From: Bacteroidales bacterium 6E
Lineage (GTDB): Bacteria > Bacteroidota > Bacteroidia > Bacteroidales > Prolixibacteraceae
Reading direction: 5' to 3'
Assembly (NCBI GenBank): GCA_001270045.2
Contig: DF970668.1
Coordinates: 1 to 64,000 of the forward strand
DNA length: 64,000 bases
Each line of letters starts with the position of its first letter. Position 1 is the stretch's first letter. The translations under genes were made by a program, and so were the position numbers. Of this stretch, positions 1 through 9,534 are shown one piece after another. Below the pieces are notes generated by a model, which was not told the origin of the DNA, did not search any database, and saw nothing but the letters and a program-made list of their open reading frames with translations.

Positions 1-911
1 AGCGCCTGGCTATCATTAAAATAAATTGCATAGGATCTTGCTCCGGTAACCCGGTTGTCTACCACACGTATAGCTCCATCAACATAGGTAAGCTCAATGC
101 CTATAGACGAACTGGAAGATCCCGTCATGATCGAAACCACGTTATTGATGATATGCGCCTCAAAGAACCGGTCAAGATTGATCCCCTGATAATAGATATT
201 CGATATCGTATTTCCGCTTAGCACCAGCCCCAATGAACGGGCAGAGGAGTTGTTGGTCCCCTGGTAAAAGATCCCGTAAGACCCGCCGGTGATGGTATTG
301 TTGATGAACCTTACATCGGCGGAGGTGGAAGCCGAAATGATGACATTCCCGCGATCGCCGCTGGTACTGGTGGCCAACGGTGATTCGAGGATGCAACCCT
401 CGACCAGGATATTCTGCAATTCCAGCTGTCCGCGGATGGTGCGGGCATAGGTGGTCCCGCCTGCCACGAATTTCAGGTTCTGCAATATATAATGGGATGC
501 ATTTTCAAGCAGCACCACATAATTGTCGGCTGTACCCGCTGCCGAATGGGTAATGGTCACATCTGCCGCGTTACCGGTCGCCGACCGGAAAGTTATGGTA
601 TTGGTTGCCGATGCACCGGTAACTGGTCCCAATGTAAACTGCTCAGCATAAGTGCCGGATTGGATGTCAAATACCACCGGACCCGATATCCCATCGGTCT
701 GCAAGGCGGTGATGGCGGCGCTGATGGTGGCATAATCGCCCGTAGCGCCAATGGTGAATGTTCCCGTCAAAGCCGGAGCGGCGGGAACACCTGCCATGGT
801 AGCGGTTTCAGCGGTCATGCCTGTGCTGGCCGGAAGATTGGCAAATACCCCAGCGGCAACAAGCTGAAGCACTAAAAAGAAACCCAGTTGTAAGAAGTAA
901 AGCTTTTTCAT
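1..911 (-). CDS. Right-handed beta-helix surface protein, 3' part cut by window edge
   Basis: The gene runs leftward off the window; only the first ~303 codons are seen. The ATG at 911 is followed by a signal peptide (MKKLYFLQLG, then a hydrophobic run ending VFANLPAS). After residue ~50 come motifs common in large Bacteroidota surface proteins: GDYATISAAI, GPVVFDIQSGTY and NTITFRS, then N-rich beta-helix turns such as FINNTITGG, LSGNTISN and VVDNRVTG. These imply a parallel beta-helix (pectate-lyase-like or adhesin fold) acting outside the cell. Such proteins often end in a type IX secretion signal, but that end is outside the window. No catalytic residues can be assigned. The gene diverges from the sialidase-like gene at 1276. 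Confidence 0.8.
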   Translation of the reverse strand, partial: MKKLYFLQLGFFLVLQLVAAGVFANLPASTGMTAETATMAGVPAAPALTGTFTIGATGDYATISAAITALQTDGISGPVVFDIQSGTYAEQFTLGPVTGASATNTITFRSATGNAADVTITHSAAGTADNYVVLLENASHYILQNLKFVAGGTTYARTIRGQLELQNILVEGCILESPLATSTSGDRGNVIISASTSADVRFINNTITGGSYGIFYQGTNNSSARSLGLVLSGNTISNIYYQGINLDRFFEAHIINNVVSIMTGSSSSSIGIELTYVDGAIRVVDNRVTGARSYAIYFNDSQA

Positions 912-1090
912 GGTTGCAACGGTTTTAATGTCTGTTATGTCATGCAATTCGGGGGGAAGGGGCTCATGATTACCCAATCCGGACATAAATTACAGACAAA
1001 AAGGTATGTAAATCAACAGCGAATGTGTGAACGGTGGTTTTCGGGGCCTGAACGGTAGCTATGAGTTATTGACAGGTAATTCAACCCTGC

Positions 1091-1140
1091 CATTCATCCC
1101 ATTGGAAAACGAATCGTAGGAAAAGGGCATGCCCTTTCCT
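1091..1140. repeat. Intergenic ~50-bp repeat, copy 1 (palindromic core)
   Basis: A ~50-bp stretch ending in an AAAGGGCATGCCCTTT palindrome is nearly repeated, same orientation, at 3024-3073. The copies flank the sialidase-like gene at 1276-3000. Shared blocks include TTCATCCCAT, GGAAAA, GTAGG and the palindrome. The rest of the 912-1275 gap is noncoding, with a promoter-like region just before the 1276 gene. Confidence 0.6.
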
Positions 1141-1213
1141 ATTGGCACCCCAAACCATCAGCTTTTTGGCCTGCGACGTGTGGAGACATCACATTTCAAA
1201 ATGAATATATTCC

Positions 1214-1260
1214 TATATTTATGAATCCCCGGGATAATCATCCAATACCCCGGGATAATC
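1214..1260 (+). promoter_or_regulatory. Promoter-like box and 13-bp direct repeat upstream of the sialidase-like gene
   Basis: TATATTTA at 1214-1221 matches seven of eight positions of the Bacteroidota -7 box TAnnTTTG. Just downstream, CCCCGGGATAATC occurs at 1227-1239 and again at 1248-1260, a 21-bp period (two helical turns), ending 15 bp before the ATG at 1276. Each unit contains the palindrome CCCGGG. An operator or translational control site is an inference. Confidence 0.4.
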
Positions 1261-1275
1261 TATAGCAATACCAAC

Positions 1276-3000
1276 ATGAAATACTCCTCATCTTTTAGCC
1301 ATTTCCACCTGTTAACCAGGACTTTCATTCTATTAATCCTGGGAATCGTCATGATCTCCGGATGTACACCAACATCGAAGAAAGTGACTGAGCCTGTCGT
1401 GGTCGGAAGCCCGCCCGAGAACGCGTTTACAGGACTTATGATGACCGACGACGGGGAGATCAGGCATTATACATATTCGGAGCGAAATCCCCTGAAACGG
1501 GCTTATTACATCCGCAGTCGCGACATGGGAATGACCTGGGATACGTTGATGGTTGACACCCCCTGGATGGGTGCCGACGTGAAGAGTCCGGCCAGCGGGG
1601 AGTACATCAGGCTGGCCAGCTCCGACAGCGGGGTGGTTTGCATCCGCTCACAGGGTGGAATCGAGGGACAATGGGAAAGTAATTTGGTATACAGGGCCCA
1701 GCCCGAAGAGGGTCGGTACATCATGCTTAAACCACCGGTGTTTGTCCGCAATGGTAAAAGAATGCTGGTCGGGGCACACAGTTCGGCCCGTTTCGGGTGT
1801 GGCGTGTTCTACTCCGACGACGATGGCATCACCTGGCAGCGGTCGCAGTTCGTGAATGCCCCCGATCACCAGCCGGGCGGACTGCATCAAGGCTATCGCT
1901 GGAACCATGGGGCCGTGGAACCGACTGTGGTCGAGCTGACCGACGGCCGGATATGGATGCTGGCACGTACGGCACAGGACCAAAATTACGAAAGTTTCTC
2001 GCACGATGGGGGTGCCACCTGGGAACCGCTGAAGCCGTCGCGCTTTTATGCCACCATCACCATGCCGACCATCGGAAGGCTGAACGACGGGAGGTTGTTG
2101 TTTCTCTGGAACAATACCACTCCCCTGCCCGAGAAGGAAGGGACCACCGGTGTTTGGGAAGACGTGTTCACCAACCGGGATGTACTGCATGCCGCCATTT
2201 CGGACGATGACGGGAAAACATGGACCGGCTTCAGGGAACTGTACCTGAATCCCAACCGGAATGATCCCCGGTATGCCGAATCGGACCAAAGCCTGAGTCT
2301 CGACATGAGCGTTCACCAGACCCAGTTTATAGAGCTTCCTGATGGCCAGATCCTGGTGTCGCTCGGCCAACACGAGAAGCACCGGAAGTTGCTGAAATTT
2401 GATCCCAACTGGCTGTATGAGACCTCACGTGAGGATGATTTCAGGAAGGGCCTTGATGGCTGGAGCACCTTCCTCTACAAAAAGGGCATCGTCGGACATT
2501 GTGCCTATAACCGTGCCGAAGGGGCCAGGCTGGTTCCCGATCCAAAGGATGAAAAGCGGCAGGTCCTGCATATTGCCCGCGCGAATGACCCTGTTCTTGA
2601 AACTCCTCATCAGGGGGCGGTATGGAATTTCCCGGCCACCATGAGAGGGTACTTTGAAACAGAGATCTTTGTGCCGGCCGGAAGCCAGGGAGGTAGGCTG
2701 AGCCTGCACGACAGGTGGTTCAATCCGGGCGATTCAACGGCACATGTTTATGCCATGTTTACCTTTGATATCGGAACCCTGAAAAATGACCAGTGGAACC
2801 TGTTGAGATTTGAATGGGATGTGACAGATTCAGACCAAAGTTGCGAGGTCACGAATGAAAAGGGGGATGTTGTGGCCCGGATCCCCATCAATCATGCGAC
2901 CGTGAATGGCATCAGTTATGTACATTTCATCACTTCGGCCCATAAACCGGATGAATCCGGATTTTATATAGGCCACGTATCGGCTGGGGCCATACAATAA
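1276..3000 (+). CDS. Sialidase-like (BNR/Asp-box) lipoprotein with C-terminal jelly-roll-like domain
   Basis: 574 aa. Residues 1-30 form a lipoprotein signal with lipobox ISGC (Cys30), so the protein is membrane anchored and, in this phylum, often surface displayed. Four Asp-boxes (SxDxGxTW type) near residues 81, 180, 242 and 309 show a sialidase-type six-bladed beta-propeller. From ~400 to the end a separate beta-rich region resembles a concanavalin/LamG-type module. The Arg of a classical FRIP motif is not evident, so sialic acid hydrolysis is not assured; GH33-like or another exo-acting propeller hydrolase is possible. It diverges from the beta-helix gene and converges with the GH16 gene. 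Near-identical palindromic repeats sit on both sides. Confidence 0.75.
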   Translation: MKYSSSFSHFHLLTRTFILLILGIVMISGCTPTSKKVTEPVVVGSPPENAFTGLMMTDDGEIRHYTYSERNPLKRAYYIRSRDMGMTWDTLMVDTPWMGADVKSPASGEYIRLASSDSGVVCIRSQGGIEGQWESNLVYRAQPEEGRYIMLKPPVFVRNGKRMLVGAHSSARFGCGVFYSDDDGITWQRSQFVNAPDHQPGGLHQGYRWNHGAVEPTVVELTDGRIWMLARTAQDQNYESFSHDGGATWEPLKPSRFYATITMPTIGRLNDGRLLFLWNNTTPLPEKEGTTGVWEDVFTNRDVLHAAISDDDGKTWTGFRELYLNPNRNDPRYAESDQSLSLDMSVHQTQFIELPDGQILVSLGQHEKHRKLLKFDPNWLYETSREDDFRKGLDGWSTFLYKKGIVGHCAYNRAEGARLVPDPKDEKRQVLHIARANDPVLETPHQGAVWNFPATMRGYFETEIFVPAGSQGGRLSLHDRWFNPGDSTAHVYAMFTFDIGTLKNDQWNLLRFEWDVTDSDQSCEVTNEKGDVVARIPINHATVNGISYVHFITSAHKPDESGFYIGHVSAGAIQ

Positions 3001-3003
3001 ACA

Positions 3004-3079
3004 ATGGGTTGCCGCCGGCAACCCATTTCATCCCATGGAAAATGAATTGTAGGGAAAGGGCATGCCCTTTCCTTACAAT
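3004..3079. repeat. Two adjacent palindromes between convergent genes, including repeat copy 2
   Basis: 3004-3026 is an 11-bp perfect stem (ATGGGTTGCCG / CGGCAACCCAT) with one central base. 3024-3073 is the second copy of the repeat at 1091-1140. Here it extends to a 34-nt near-perfect palindrome at 3046-3079, with arms ATTGTA and TACAAT around GGAAAGGGCATGCCCTTTCC. The site lies between the convergent sialidase-like and GH16 genes and could end transcription from both sides, though no long T-run follows. A related TTGCC-GGCAA stem occurs at 39623-39657. Confidence 0.6.
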
Positions 3080-3092
3080 CCGATTTCCAGAA

Positions 3093-3884
3093 TTATTTTT
3101 TGTAGACACGCACCCAGTCTACCTCCATGTGTATGGGAAGGTGGGCAGGGTCGACAGGACCGGGCCAGTTGCCTCCCAGGGCCTGGTTGACGATCAGGTG
3201 GAATTCCTGGTCGTAAGGCCACTGGCTGCTTCCTTCGGCTTCGAGACGCGGATAGGTCAGGGTTTTCACGCTGTTGACGAAGAAACAGAGACTATCGGGA
3301 TACCATTCGAGCCCGAATACATTGAACTCACCCACGTTAAATCCGGAGGTGACCGAGCTTTTAGGGTTCGTCTTGATCTTGCGGTTGTATGTGTAATCGG
3401 TGTGCAGGGTCTGGTACAGGATGGTGTCGAAATTGAGGTGCTCCATGATGTCAATTTCACCGCTCACCGGCCAGCCTCCATACACGTTTGCCTCAGGCAT
3501 CATCCAGAGGGCAGGCCATGAACCCTGTCCCTGGCCCAGTTTGGCCGAAATCTCGACCTTGCCATACTTGAAAGCAAACAATCCCTGGGTGCGCAAGGCC
3601 CCCGTGTGGAACTGAGCCGTGTCGGCAGGGTCGTCAGACAAGGTGCCCACAAGGAACAGCCTGCCGTCCTCGACGTAGGCATTCTTCAGGTCGTCGTAAC
3701 AAAACCGGTTCCAGTCGGCCTTTCCCCGTCCGGCAAATTTCCATTTGGCAGCATCGGGTGCACCGTTGGTATCAAATTCGTCGTTCCAGATCATCTCCCA
3801 TTCAGCGGGAGCCTCCTTTGGGGCGCATGATTGAAATGCAACCATGGCCACCATTACCATAAATAACATCATTATCTTTTCCAT
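3093..3884 (-). CDS. GH16 family beta-glucanase (laminarinase-like) lipoprotein
   Basis: 263 aa. The lipoprotein signal ends at Cys20 (VAFQSC). The GH16 catalytic signature GEIDIMEH lies at residues 142-149, giving nucleophile Glu143, Asp145 and acid/base Glu148. The upstream GSWPALWMMP at 121-130 and the C-terminal VDWVRVYKK are also typical of the family. These enzymes cut internal beta-1,3 or mixed beta-1,3/1,4 links by a retaining mechanism. Length is normal for a single GH16 domain. It lies downstream of SusC/SusD on the same strand, separated by a predicted terminator, so it belongs to that locus and points to laminarin or a related beta-glucan. Exact specificity (laminarin, agar, carrageenan) cannot be read here, but the motif spacing favours beta-glucanase. 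Confidence 0.9.
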   Translation of the reverse strand: MEKIMMLFMVMVAMVAFQSCAPKEAPAEWEMIWNDEFDTNGAPDAAKWKFAGRGKADWNRFCYDDLKNAYVEDGRLFLVGTLSDDPADTAQFHTGALRTQGLFAFKYGKVEISAKLGQGQGSWPALWMMPEANVYGGWPVSGEIDIMEHLNFDTILYQTLHTDYTYNRKIKTNPKSSVTSGFNVGEFNVFGLEWYPDSLCFFVNSVKTLTYPRLEAEGSSQWPYDQEFHLIVNQALGGNWPGPVDPAHLPIHMEVDWVRVYKK

Positions 3885-3905
3885 ATTTCAAATTTACCAT
3901 AAATG

Positions 3906-3951
3906 AAAAAGGTTGCGCCTTCCGGATGATGAATCCGTTGTGACGCAACCT
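3906..3951 (-). terminator. Rho-independent terminator after SusD
   Basis: Read leftward, AGGTTGCG (3944-3951) pairs with CGCAACCT (3910-3917) around an inner CGGAT/ATCCG stem. TTTTTCATTT follows on the minus strand. It lies ~40 bp beyond the SusD stop and before the GH16 start, so GH16 may be expressed by read-through or from its own promoter. Confidence 0.75.
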
Positions 3952-3991
3952 CTAAAACTACCTGTTTTTCACCTCTATGCGATAGATGATA

Positions 3992-5986
3992 TTAATCTGT
4001 AGCACCGGTATTTGCCACGGTAGGCCATCCCGGGTTCTGGTAGATCACCGAGGTGGCTGGATCGCCCGTGGTAGATGCCGTGATCAGGAAATGCTGGATG
4101 GCAATCGGTTCAAGGTAATGGGCATTGGCCCATTTGTAACCGTCCCTGACCAGGTTCTGGTCGGAGATATTGATACGGTAAGGACGGAGGTACAGGCTTT
4201 CCGACTTCTTCGAAACATTGGGTGTTTTACCCGCTGTTCCGGCCTCGATCAGCTGTGACGTGCCATCGGTATTTTTGTACCAGTTCTGCATAGGGCCCCA
4301 AACTTTCATGCCTTCCACGATGTATGGATTGGTCTTGAGCTGGTTGAGTGCACTCCAGCGTTTCAGGTCGTCGTAACGCATACCTTCGGCGATCAGCTCA
4401 AGCCGGCGTTCACGACGGATATTGTAAAGAACCTTGTCGGTGAGCATTTGTCCTGCTGAGTAGGCAGCCATGTCATTTTTGGCTTCCTGGCTCATGTCGG
4501 TGGCATTCACGGTCACCATGTAGTCGGGTTCGATACCTGCCCTTTCACGGATCGCCCTCCAGTAACCATTGGCCTTGGCGTTGACGGTCTTTTCCTTCAG
4601 GTACGAAGCCTCGATGTAGTTAAGGTAAGCTTCCACAGCCCTGAACACGATGCTTCCGGTAGATCCCATGCTACCTTCTGAATTGATGGCGAAGTATGAC
4701 ATCCCCTTCTTGAGGGCGTATCCGGTTACGTAGCGGGTTTCCTGCAGGCCGATAATGTCGGGGCGACCTTCAACGACAGGCGTGCCATTGGCGTTATTCT
4801 TGTCGGTAAAACGAAGATCACTGGGGGTTTTCAGGAAGAGGACCAAACGGTTGTCGCGGCCAATTTTCACCATCTGGACTGAATCATCACCTGCATAGCC
4901 CGATCCGGCTGCATAAATGGGCAGGCCATTGGCCATGGGGAAGTTGTCGACCAGGCCACGGGTGTAACCGGTATTTCCACCGTTCTGGTTGATATAGTGG
5001 TTTACGTTGTGGTTGATCCCTTCGCTGGGTTTGTAGGCTCTCCAGAGCAGTACCTCAGAGTATTTATTGAGGTCATCGTCGCCGAACATCTTGAAGTAAG
5101 GGTTCTGCGAAGAGTTGTAACCATTGTCTTTCGTGTTGTTCACAAGCGGCACGTTGTCGGCTACCTCGGCAGCGGCAGACATGGCCTGGGTGAGGAAGTA
5201 GTCGATTTCGGCATCTATGTTGATAGAGAAGTTGTCGACCTTGCCTGTTCCCGGCCAGCCCGGACCACCCGGAACGCGTGCGGTACCCTTGTGGTAAGTC
5301 AGCCATGTGGCTTCGTGCAGGGCAACGCGTGATTTGAAGAGCAGTGCGCTGTATTTCGAGATGCGGTTTTTTCCTCCGGGAGGCGCAGTGTTCAGCAACA
5401 TGATGGCTGAATCGAGATCAGAGATGATAAAGCGGGCCACTTCGTTACGCGGACGGCGTTTGGAAGCATCCACCAGCGGTTCCATCTGGTCGGGAAGAGT
5501 ATTCTTCACGATAGGGAAATCGCCGAAGGCCTGCACTTTTCCGAAGTATTCGTAGGCACGCATGAAATACACCTCACCGATATAGTGGTTGACGTTATTT
5601 ACATTACCTGAAATGGCACCGGCTTTCCAGCGGGGAATCACGGTTTCGAGGAAGTAGTTGGCCTGGCGGATATTGCCAAAGTTCCAGCTGCCACCTGATT
5701 GCGGAACGCGGTATTCACCGGGAGTCCAGCGTGATGCATAACCACTGGTGGCCTGGTTGTCGGTATGGTTGTCGTTACCGTGAGTACCAGGTCCCCATCC
5801 ACCATGTGTTGGGAAGCTGTAACGGGCAATGGCATATGCGCCCAGGTCGTTCTCATTCCAAAGGTAATCTGTCGGAGTCACGTTTGAGAGCGGTGTTCTG
5901 TCGAGGTAGTCGTCACACGAAGTGAAGCCCAATGCCATAACGGCTATGAATATGGCAAATACTGAATATTTTGTGGTATTTTTCAT
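3992..5986 (-). CDS. SusD/RagB family outer-membrane glycan-binding lipoprotein
   Basis: 664 aa. Lipoprotein signal with Cys24 (GFTSC), then DDYLDRTPLS, the usual SusD start. The alpha-helical TPR-rich core carries typical RagB/SusD stretches: YFMRAYEYF, RPRNEVARFIISDLD, EAYLNYIEASY and the C-terminal RRERRLELIAEGMRYDDLKRW. SusD proteins cap the SusC barrel on the cell surface and help capture oligosaccharides. The gene starts 11 bp after the SusC-like gene stop, so the two form one transcript. It ends with a strong terminator. The binding target cannot be read from sequence; the downstream GH16 suggests a beta-glucan. The SusC partner carries an internal stop, which may leave this protein without a working partner. 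Confidence 0.93.
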   Translation of the reverse strand: MKNTTKYSVFAIFIAVMALGFTSCDDYLDRTPLSNVTPTDYLWNENDLGAYAIARYSFPTHGGWGPGTHGNDNHTDNQATSGYASRWTPGEYRVPQSGGSWNFGNIRQANYFLETVIPRWKAGAISGNVNNVNHYIGEVYFMRAYEYFGKVQAFGDFPIVKNTLPDQMEPLVDASKRRPRNEVARFIISDLDSAIMLLNTAPPGGKNRISKYSALLFKSRVALHEATWLTYHKGTARVPGGPGWPGTGKVDNFSINIDAEIDYFLTQAMSAAAEVADNVPLVNNTKDNGYNSSQNPYFKMFGDDDLNKYSEVLLWRAYKPSEGINHNVNHYINQNGGNTGYTRGLVDNFPMANGLPIYAAGSGYAGDDSVQMVKIGRDNRLVLFLKTPSDLRFTDKNNANGTPVVEGRPDIIGLQETRYVTGYALKKGMSYFAINSEGSMGSTGSIVFRAVEAYLNYIEASYLKEKTVNAKANGYWRAIRERAGIEPDYMVTVNATDMSQEAKNDMAAYSAGQMLTDKVLYNIRRERRLELIAEGMRYDDLKRWSALNQLKTNPYIVEGMKVWGPMQNWYKNTDGTSQLIEAGTAGKTPNVSKKSESLYLRPYRINISDQNLVRDGYKWANAHYLEPIAIQHFLITASTTGDPATSVIYQNPGWPTVANTGATD

Positions 5987-5997
5987 TGTCCTGTCAA

Positions 5998-8900
5998 TTA
6001 AAAGTTAACACTGAGTCCAAACGAATAAACTTTCGCCAATGGATAGGTTTTTCCATCGTTCCATCCTGAGAGGGCTACAGTTTCGGGGTCGAATATTTTG
6101 GTCAGCGGGGTGATGGTCAGCAGGTTTTCACCTGAGACATAGAGACGTGCCCGTCCAATACCCACCTTTTGGGTCAGGTTGGCAGGAATGGTGTACCCCA
6201 GCTGGAGGTTCTTCACACGCAGGTAAGCGGCGCTTTGCAGGTAACGTGTCTGCGTCTGCTGGTTCTTGCCTGTGTTGAAGTATGGTTTCGGGAAATATGA
6301 GTCGGTGTTGACTTCGGCCAGGCCAGCCTGAACCATCACGGATGTTTCATCCCTGAAGAAGTCCATGTGCTCGGTGAAGCCTGCCGATTGCCACATACCG
6401 CCGCTGGCACCCCAGAAATAGGGACCGTTTGGCATCCAGTCGCGTTTTCCTACACCCTGGAGGAAAATTCTCAGGTCGAATCCGGAGTATTGTCCGTTCA
6501 GGTCAAGACTGTAGCGGAAGCGTGGAGTTGAGTTACCGATGATTTTACGGTCACCCGGATCGGCAAGGGTATTTGAACCTGAGTCGATGCGTTTGTTGTC
6601 ATTGAGGTCGCGGTACATAATGTCGCCGGCACCCCACTTGCTCGACAATGAATTCTGGTTGACATTGGCCAGATGGGCATCCATCTCGGCCTGGGTCTTG
6701 GCGATGCCAATGGTTTCGTATCCCCAGATCTCACCCATTTTGCGGCCGGCATACCATGTGGAAAGGCTTCCGGTAGGGTTTGGATATTTGGTCACTTCCT
6801 GCTGGTCGTCCGACAATACGCCACGCACCGAGTAGCCGAACTTGCCGATCTTGTCCTGCCAGCGTGCTTCCACTTCGAAACCGTATGATTTCATGTCGGC
6901 ATTGTTGATCTGTGGAACGCCTGTACCCAGGATGACGGGAAGCTCGGGAGCCGGTCCCACCATATCGAAGGTATTACGGTTGAAGTAGTCGAAGTTGACA
7001 GTCAGTTTATTGTCGAGCATGGCGAGGTCGAAACCAACGTTCCAGCTGTTGACGCGTTCCCAGGTCAGCAATGAGCTGATGATACCGGGCATTCCGGCCG
7101 TATTGGGTTTTTATCCGTTAATGAGCCATGAGCCGTTATTGGTACCCACTGGCATGGTTGCATAGAACGGATACCAATTGCCTGTGTTCTGGTTACCTAA
7201 CACACCATATGATCCGCGGATTTTGAAAGTGCTGATCAGGTCGGTCATGGTCCAGAAATCTTCGCGGGCGACATTCCAGCCTACTGAAACCGATGGGAAA
7301 AGGTTCCACCTTTTCTCGTCGATAAAGCGTGACGTTCCGTCATAACGTGCGTTGACCTCGAGGAGGTATTTTTCCTTATAGTTGTAGTTGAACCTTCCGA
7401 AGAAACCGGCAGTAGCCCAATGCTGGTACTGACCTTCCTCGGCCTTGCTGTTGGCGGTGGCTGTGTTGATGGTCGGGAGGTTCGGAGTGATCAAACCAGT
7501 ACGTGAGGCACCCAGGGTGCGGTATTTCATCAATTCAGAGTTGAAACCGGCCATCACCTTGAAGTTGTGGTTTTCTTTAAGGCTGAATTCATAATCACTG
7601 TAGAGGTTGCTGGTCATGAAGTTATCCTTGCGGGCATATTCATACACTGATGAGTGTCCGCCAGAGTTCCAACCCACGGCTACCGGATAGGGGTTGCCAT
7701 TCACGTCGTTTGAGAAAGCCGGCAATACATCGCTGTGATAATTCCTATAAGTAGTGCGGTAGTTACCTTCGGCATAAATGTTCCAGCCTTTGGCAGGGGT
7801 CAGGATGATCTGGGCCTGTTGGTAGAGATAGTCGGTCTGGTCGATGGTGCGTCCGCCCTGAACCAACTGGGCGATTTCACTCGGATCAGAATAATAACCG
7901 TTGGGATCTTTTGCAGGCACGGTAGGCCAGCGACGCGCGATGTTGTGATAGAAAAGGTCGGTCATATGCGTTGCCTTGTCGTAGTCTTCGCGCACGAACC
8001 GGGTATTGTAGTTGAACTTTGCCAGCTCGCTGATCTTCACGTTGATTTTGCCGGTCATGGCATAACGCTGGAAGTTATCACCCGAGTGACGGGCAAGACC
8101 ATCCTGGTCGAGGTAGTTGGCAGAAGTATAATACTGTGCATTTTCGTTACCACCGCTGAGGCTCATGGAGTGTTCCTGCGAAAAAGCGGCGCTCTTGTAC
8201 TGTTCCTTGAACCAGTCGGTGTTGGCGTTTGAACCGGCATAGTATTGCCAGCGGTCACCGGCAGGAGTCGGTACGGTACCATAATCAATTTCGCCATTCT
8301 GGAATTTCACGATGCGGTCGAGAACTTCGGCACTGAATTTTGCTCCCTCACCGTCATTGGCGGCAGCCTCGTTCCAATAAAGGGCAAAGGTGTATGAATC
8401 CATCATGTTGGGAAGACCCAGAGGGGAAGTCCATTTGAAATTGTTGTTGTAGTTCACGGTAGCTTTTCCGAGCTTACCTTTTTTGGTCGTGATCAGCACC
8501 ACGCCAAAGGGGGCACGTGATCCGTAAATAGAAGCGGCGGCGGCATCCTTCAGGACGGTTACGCTCTCGATGTCCTGTGGGTTGATGGCGTTCAGGTTAC
8601 CTTCCATTCCGTCGATCAACACCAGTGGGGAAGCGTTTGAACCAGAGCCGATGGTACCGGCACCTCGGATATTGAAACTCAGGGACTGGTTCAGCTCACC
8701 ACCCAAACCAGAAGTCTGGAAGTTAAGGCCGGGGATGACACCCTGTAAAGCCTGGCTGACGTTCTGCACTGGGCGGGCTTCAAGCACTTCGGCGGTCACG
8801 GTCGATACCGAACCGGTCAGGTTGGCCTTTTTCTGGGCACCATAACCGACCACCACCAGCTCGTCGAGCCCAATGGTTTCGTCTTCAAGGGTTACGTTGA

Positions 8901-9234
8901 TTTCGGTTTTGCCGGCAATGGCAATTTCCTGTGTTTTCATTCCCACGAATGAAAATACAAGGGTTTGGGCTGATGCGGGCACATTCAGTGAGTAGTTGCC
9001 CTGACCAGCGGTAATGGTTCCCACATTGGTACCCTTAACCACGATGGTCACGCCGGGAAGAGGAAATCCCTGGCTGTCCTTAACGGTTCCCCTGATTTCA
9101 GTCATTTGGGCAAATCCTGTCATGGATACGAACAGCAGTCCGAGCAGGAGAACGAGCCCATTTAGTTTACTGGGGGAGAAAATTCTAAAAATACCTCTTT
9201 GTATGAGGCACTTAGATAAATAATCCTTTCTCAT
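5998..9234 (-). pseudogene. SusC/RagA TonB-linked outer-membrane transporter, interrupted by in-frame TAA
   Basis: The reading frame covers ~1078 codons, the normal length of a SusC protein. A single TAA at 7111-7113 divides it after codon 707 (…SWLING-stop-KPNTAG…). Both halves lie in the same frame, so this is a nonsense change and not a frameshift. Upstream: signal peptide, carboxypeptidase-regulatory-like domain (EIRGTVKDSQGFPLPG), TonB-box region (DELVVVGYGAQKK), plug (VLKDAAAASIYGSRAPFGV) and the first barrel strands. Downstream: the remaining strands and the C-terminal SFGLSVNF. Loss of the last third of the barrel would normally abolish function. Alternatives are a sequencing error, a recent inactivation, or read-through. 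The SusD gene follows 11 bp later and remains intact. Confidence 0.85.
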
Positions 9235-9264
9235 AACGGTAGTTTATTTTAGTATAACATGCCG

Positions 9265-9314
9265 TAAAGATATGATTTATGGATATATGTATGACTTAAT
9301 AAATGACTTATTAA
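9265..9314 (-). promoter_or_regulatory. Promoter and tandem 12-bp repeat upstream of SusC
   Basis: On the minus strand TATCTTTA (9265-9272) is a seven-of-eight match to TAnnTTTG, 31 bp before the SusC ATG. About 20 bp upstream of it ATGACTTAATAA (9291-9302) is followed at once by ATGACTTATTAA (9303-9314), plus-strand reading. Tandem repeats at the -35 to -60 position suit an activator site. The rest of the 9235-9483 gap is very AT-rich with no gene. Confidence 0.45.
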
Positions 9315-9483
9315 AAAAATTAATTTGTTTTATTTAGATGTTAAGAATATTAAAATGTTGTTAATTAATCCTCAAATGCCCGATTTTCCACAGATTCATA
9401 AGCATGACAACCAGTAAAATAGATAATTTGATAGAAAGTAATTTAAATTCATTTTAAATAATAACAATGTAATAATCAGGCAT

Positions 9484-9506
9484 AAAAAAAGGGAGCCTAA
9501 GCTCCC
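9484..9506 (-). terminator. Rho-independent terminator of the response regulator gene
   Basis: GGGAGC-CTAA-GCTCCC stem at 9491-9506, followed on the minus strand by seven T (9484-9490). It lies 29 bp past the stop of the gene at 9535. Confidence 0.9.
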
Positions 9507-9534
9507 CTCTCCTTCTATACCATGAAACTAACAA

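Noticed and set aside
492-875. Plus-strand frame opposite the beta-helix gene
   Set aside because: Glycine/cysteine/histidine-rich shadow of the real minus-strand gene, which has a signal peptide and beta-helix motifs.
1648-2382. Long minus-strand frame inside the sialidase-like gene
   Set aside because: The opposite strand carries four Asp-boxes and a lipobox; this frame has no domain, export signal or start context.
7111-7113. Selenocysteine or pyrrolysine recoding at the SusC stop
   Set aside because: The codon is TAA, not TGA or TAG, and no recoding element is visible.
5998-9234. Frameshift as the cause of the split SusC gene
   Set aside because: Both halves are in the same frame (offset divisible by three); only a TAA codon at 7111-7113 separates them.
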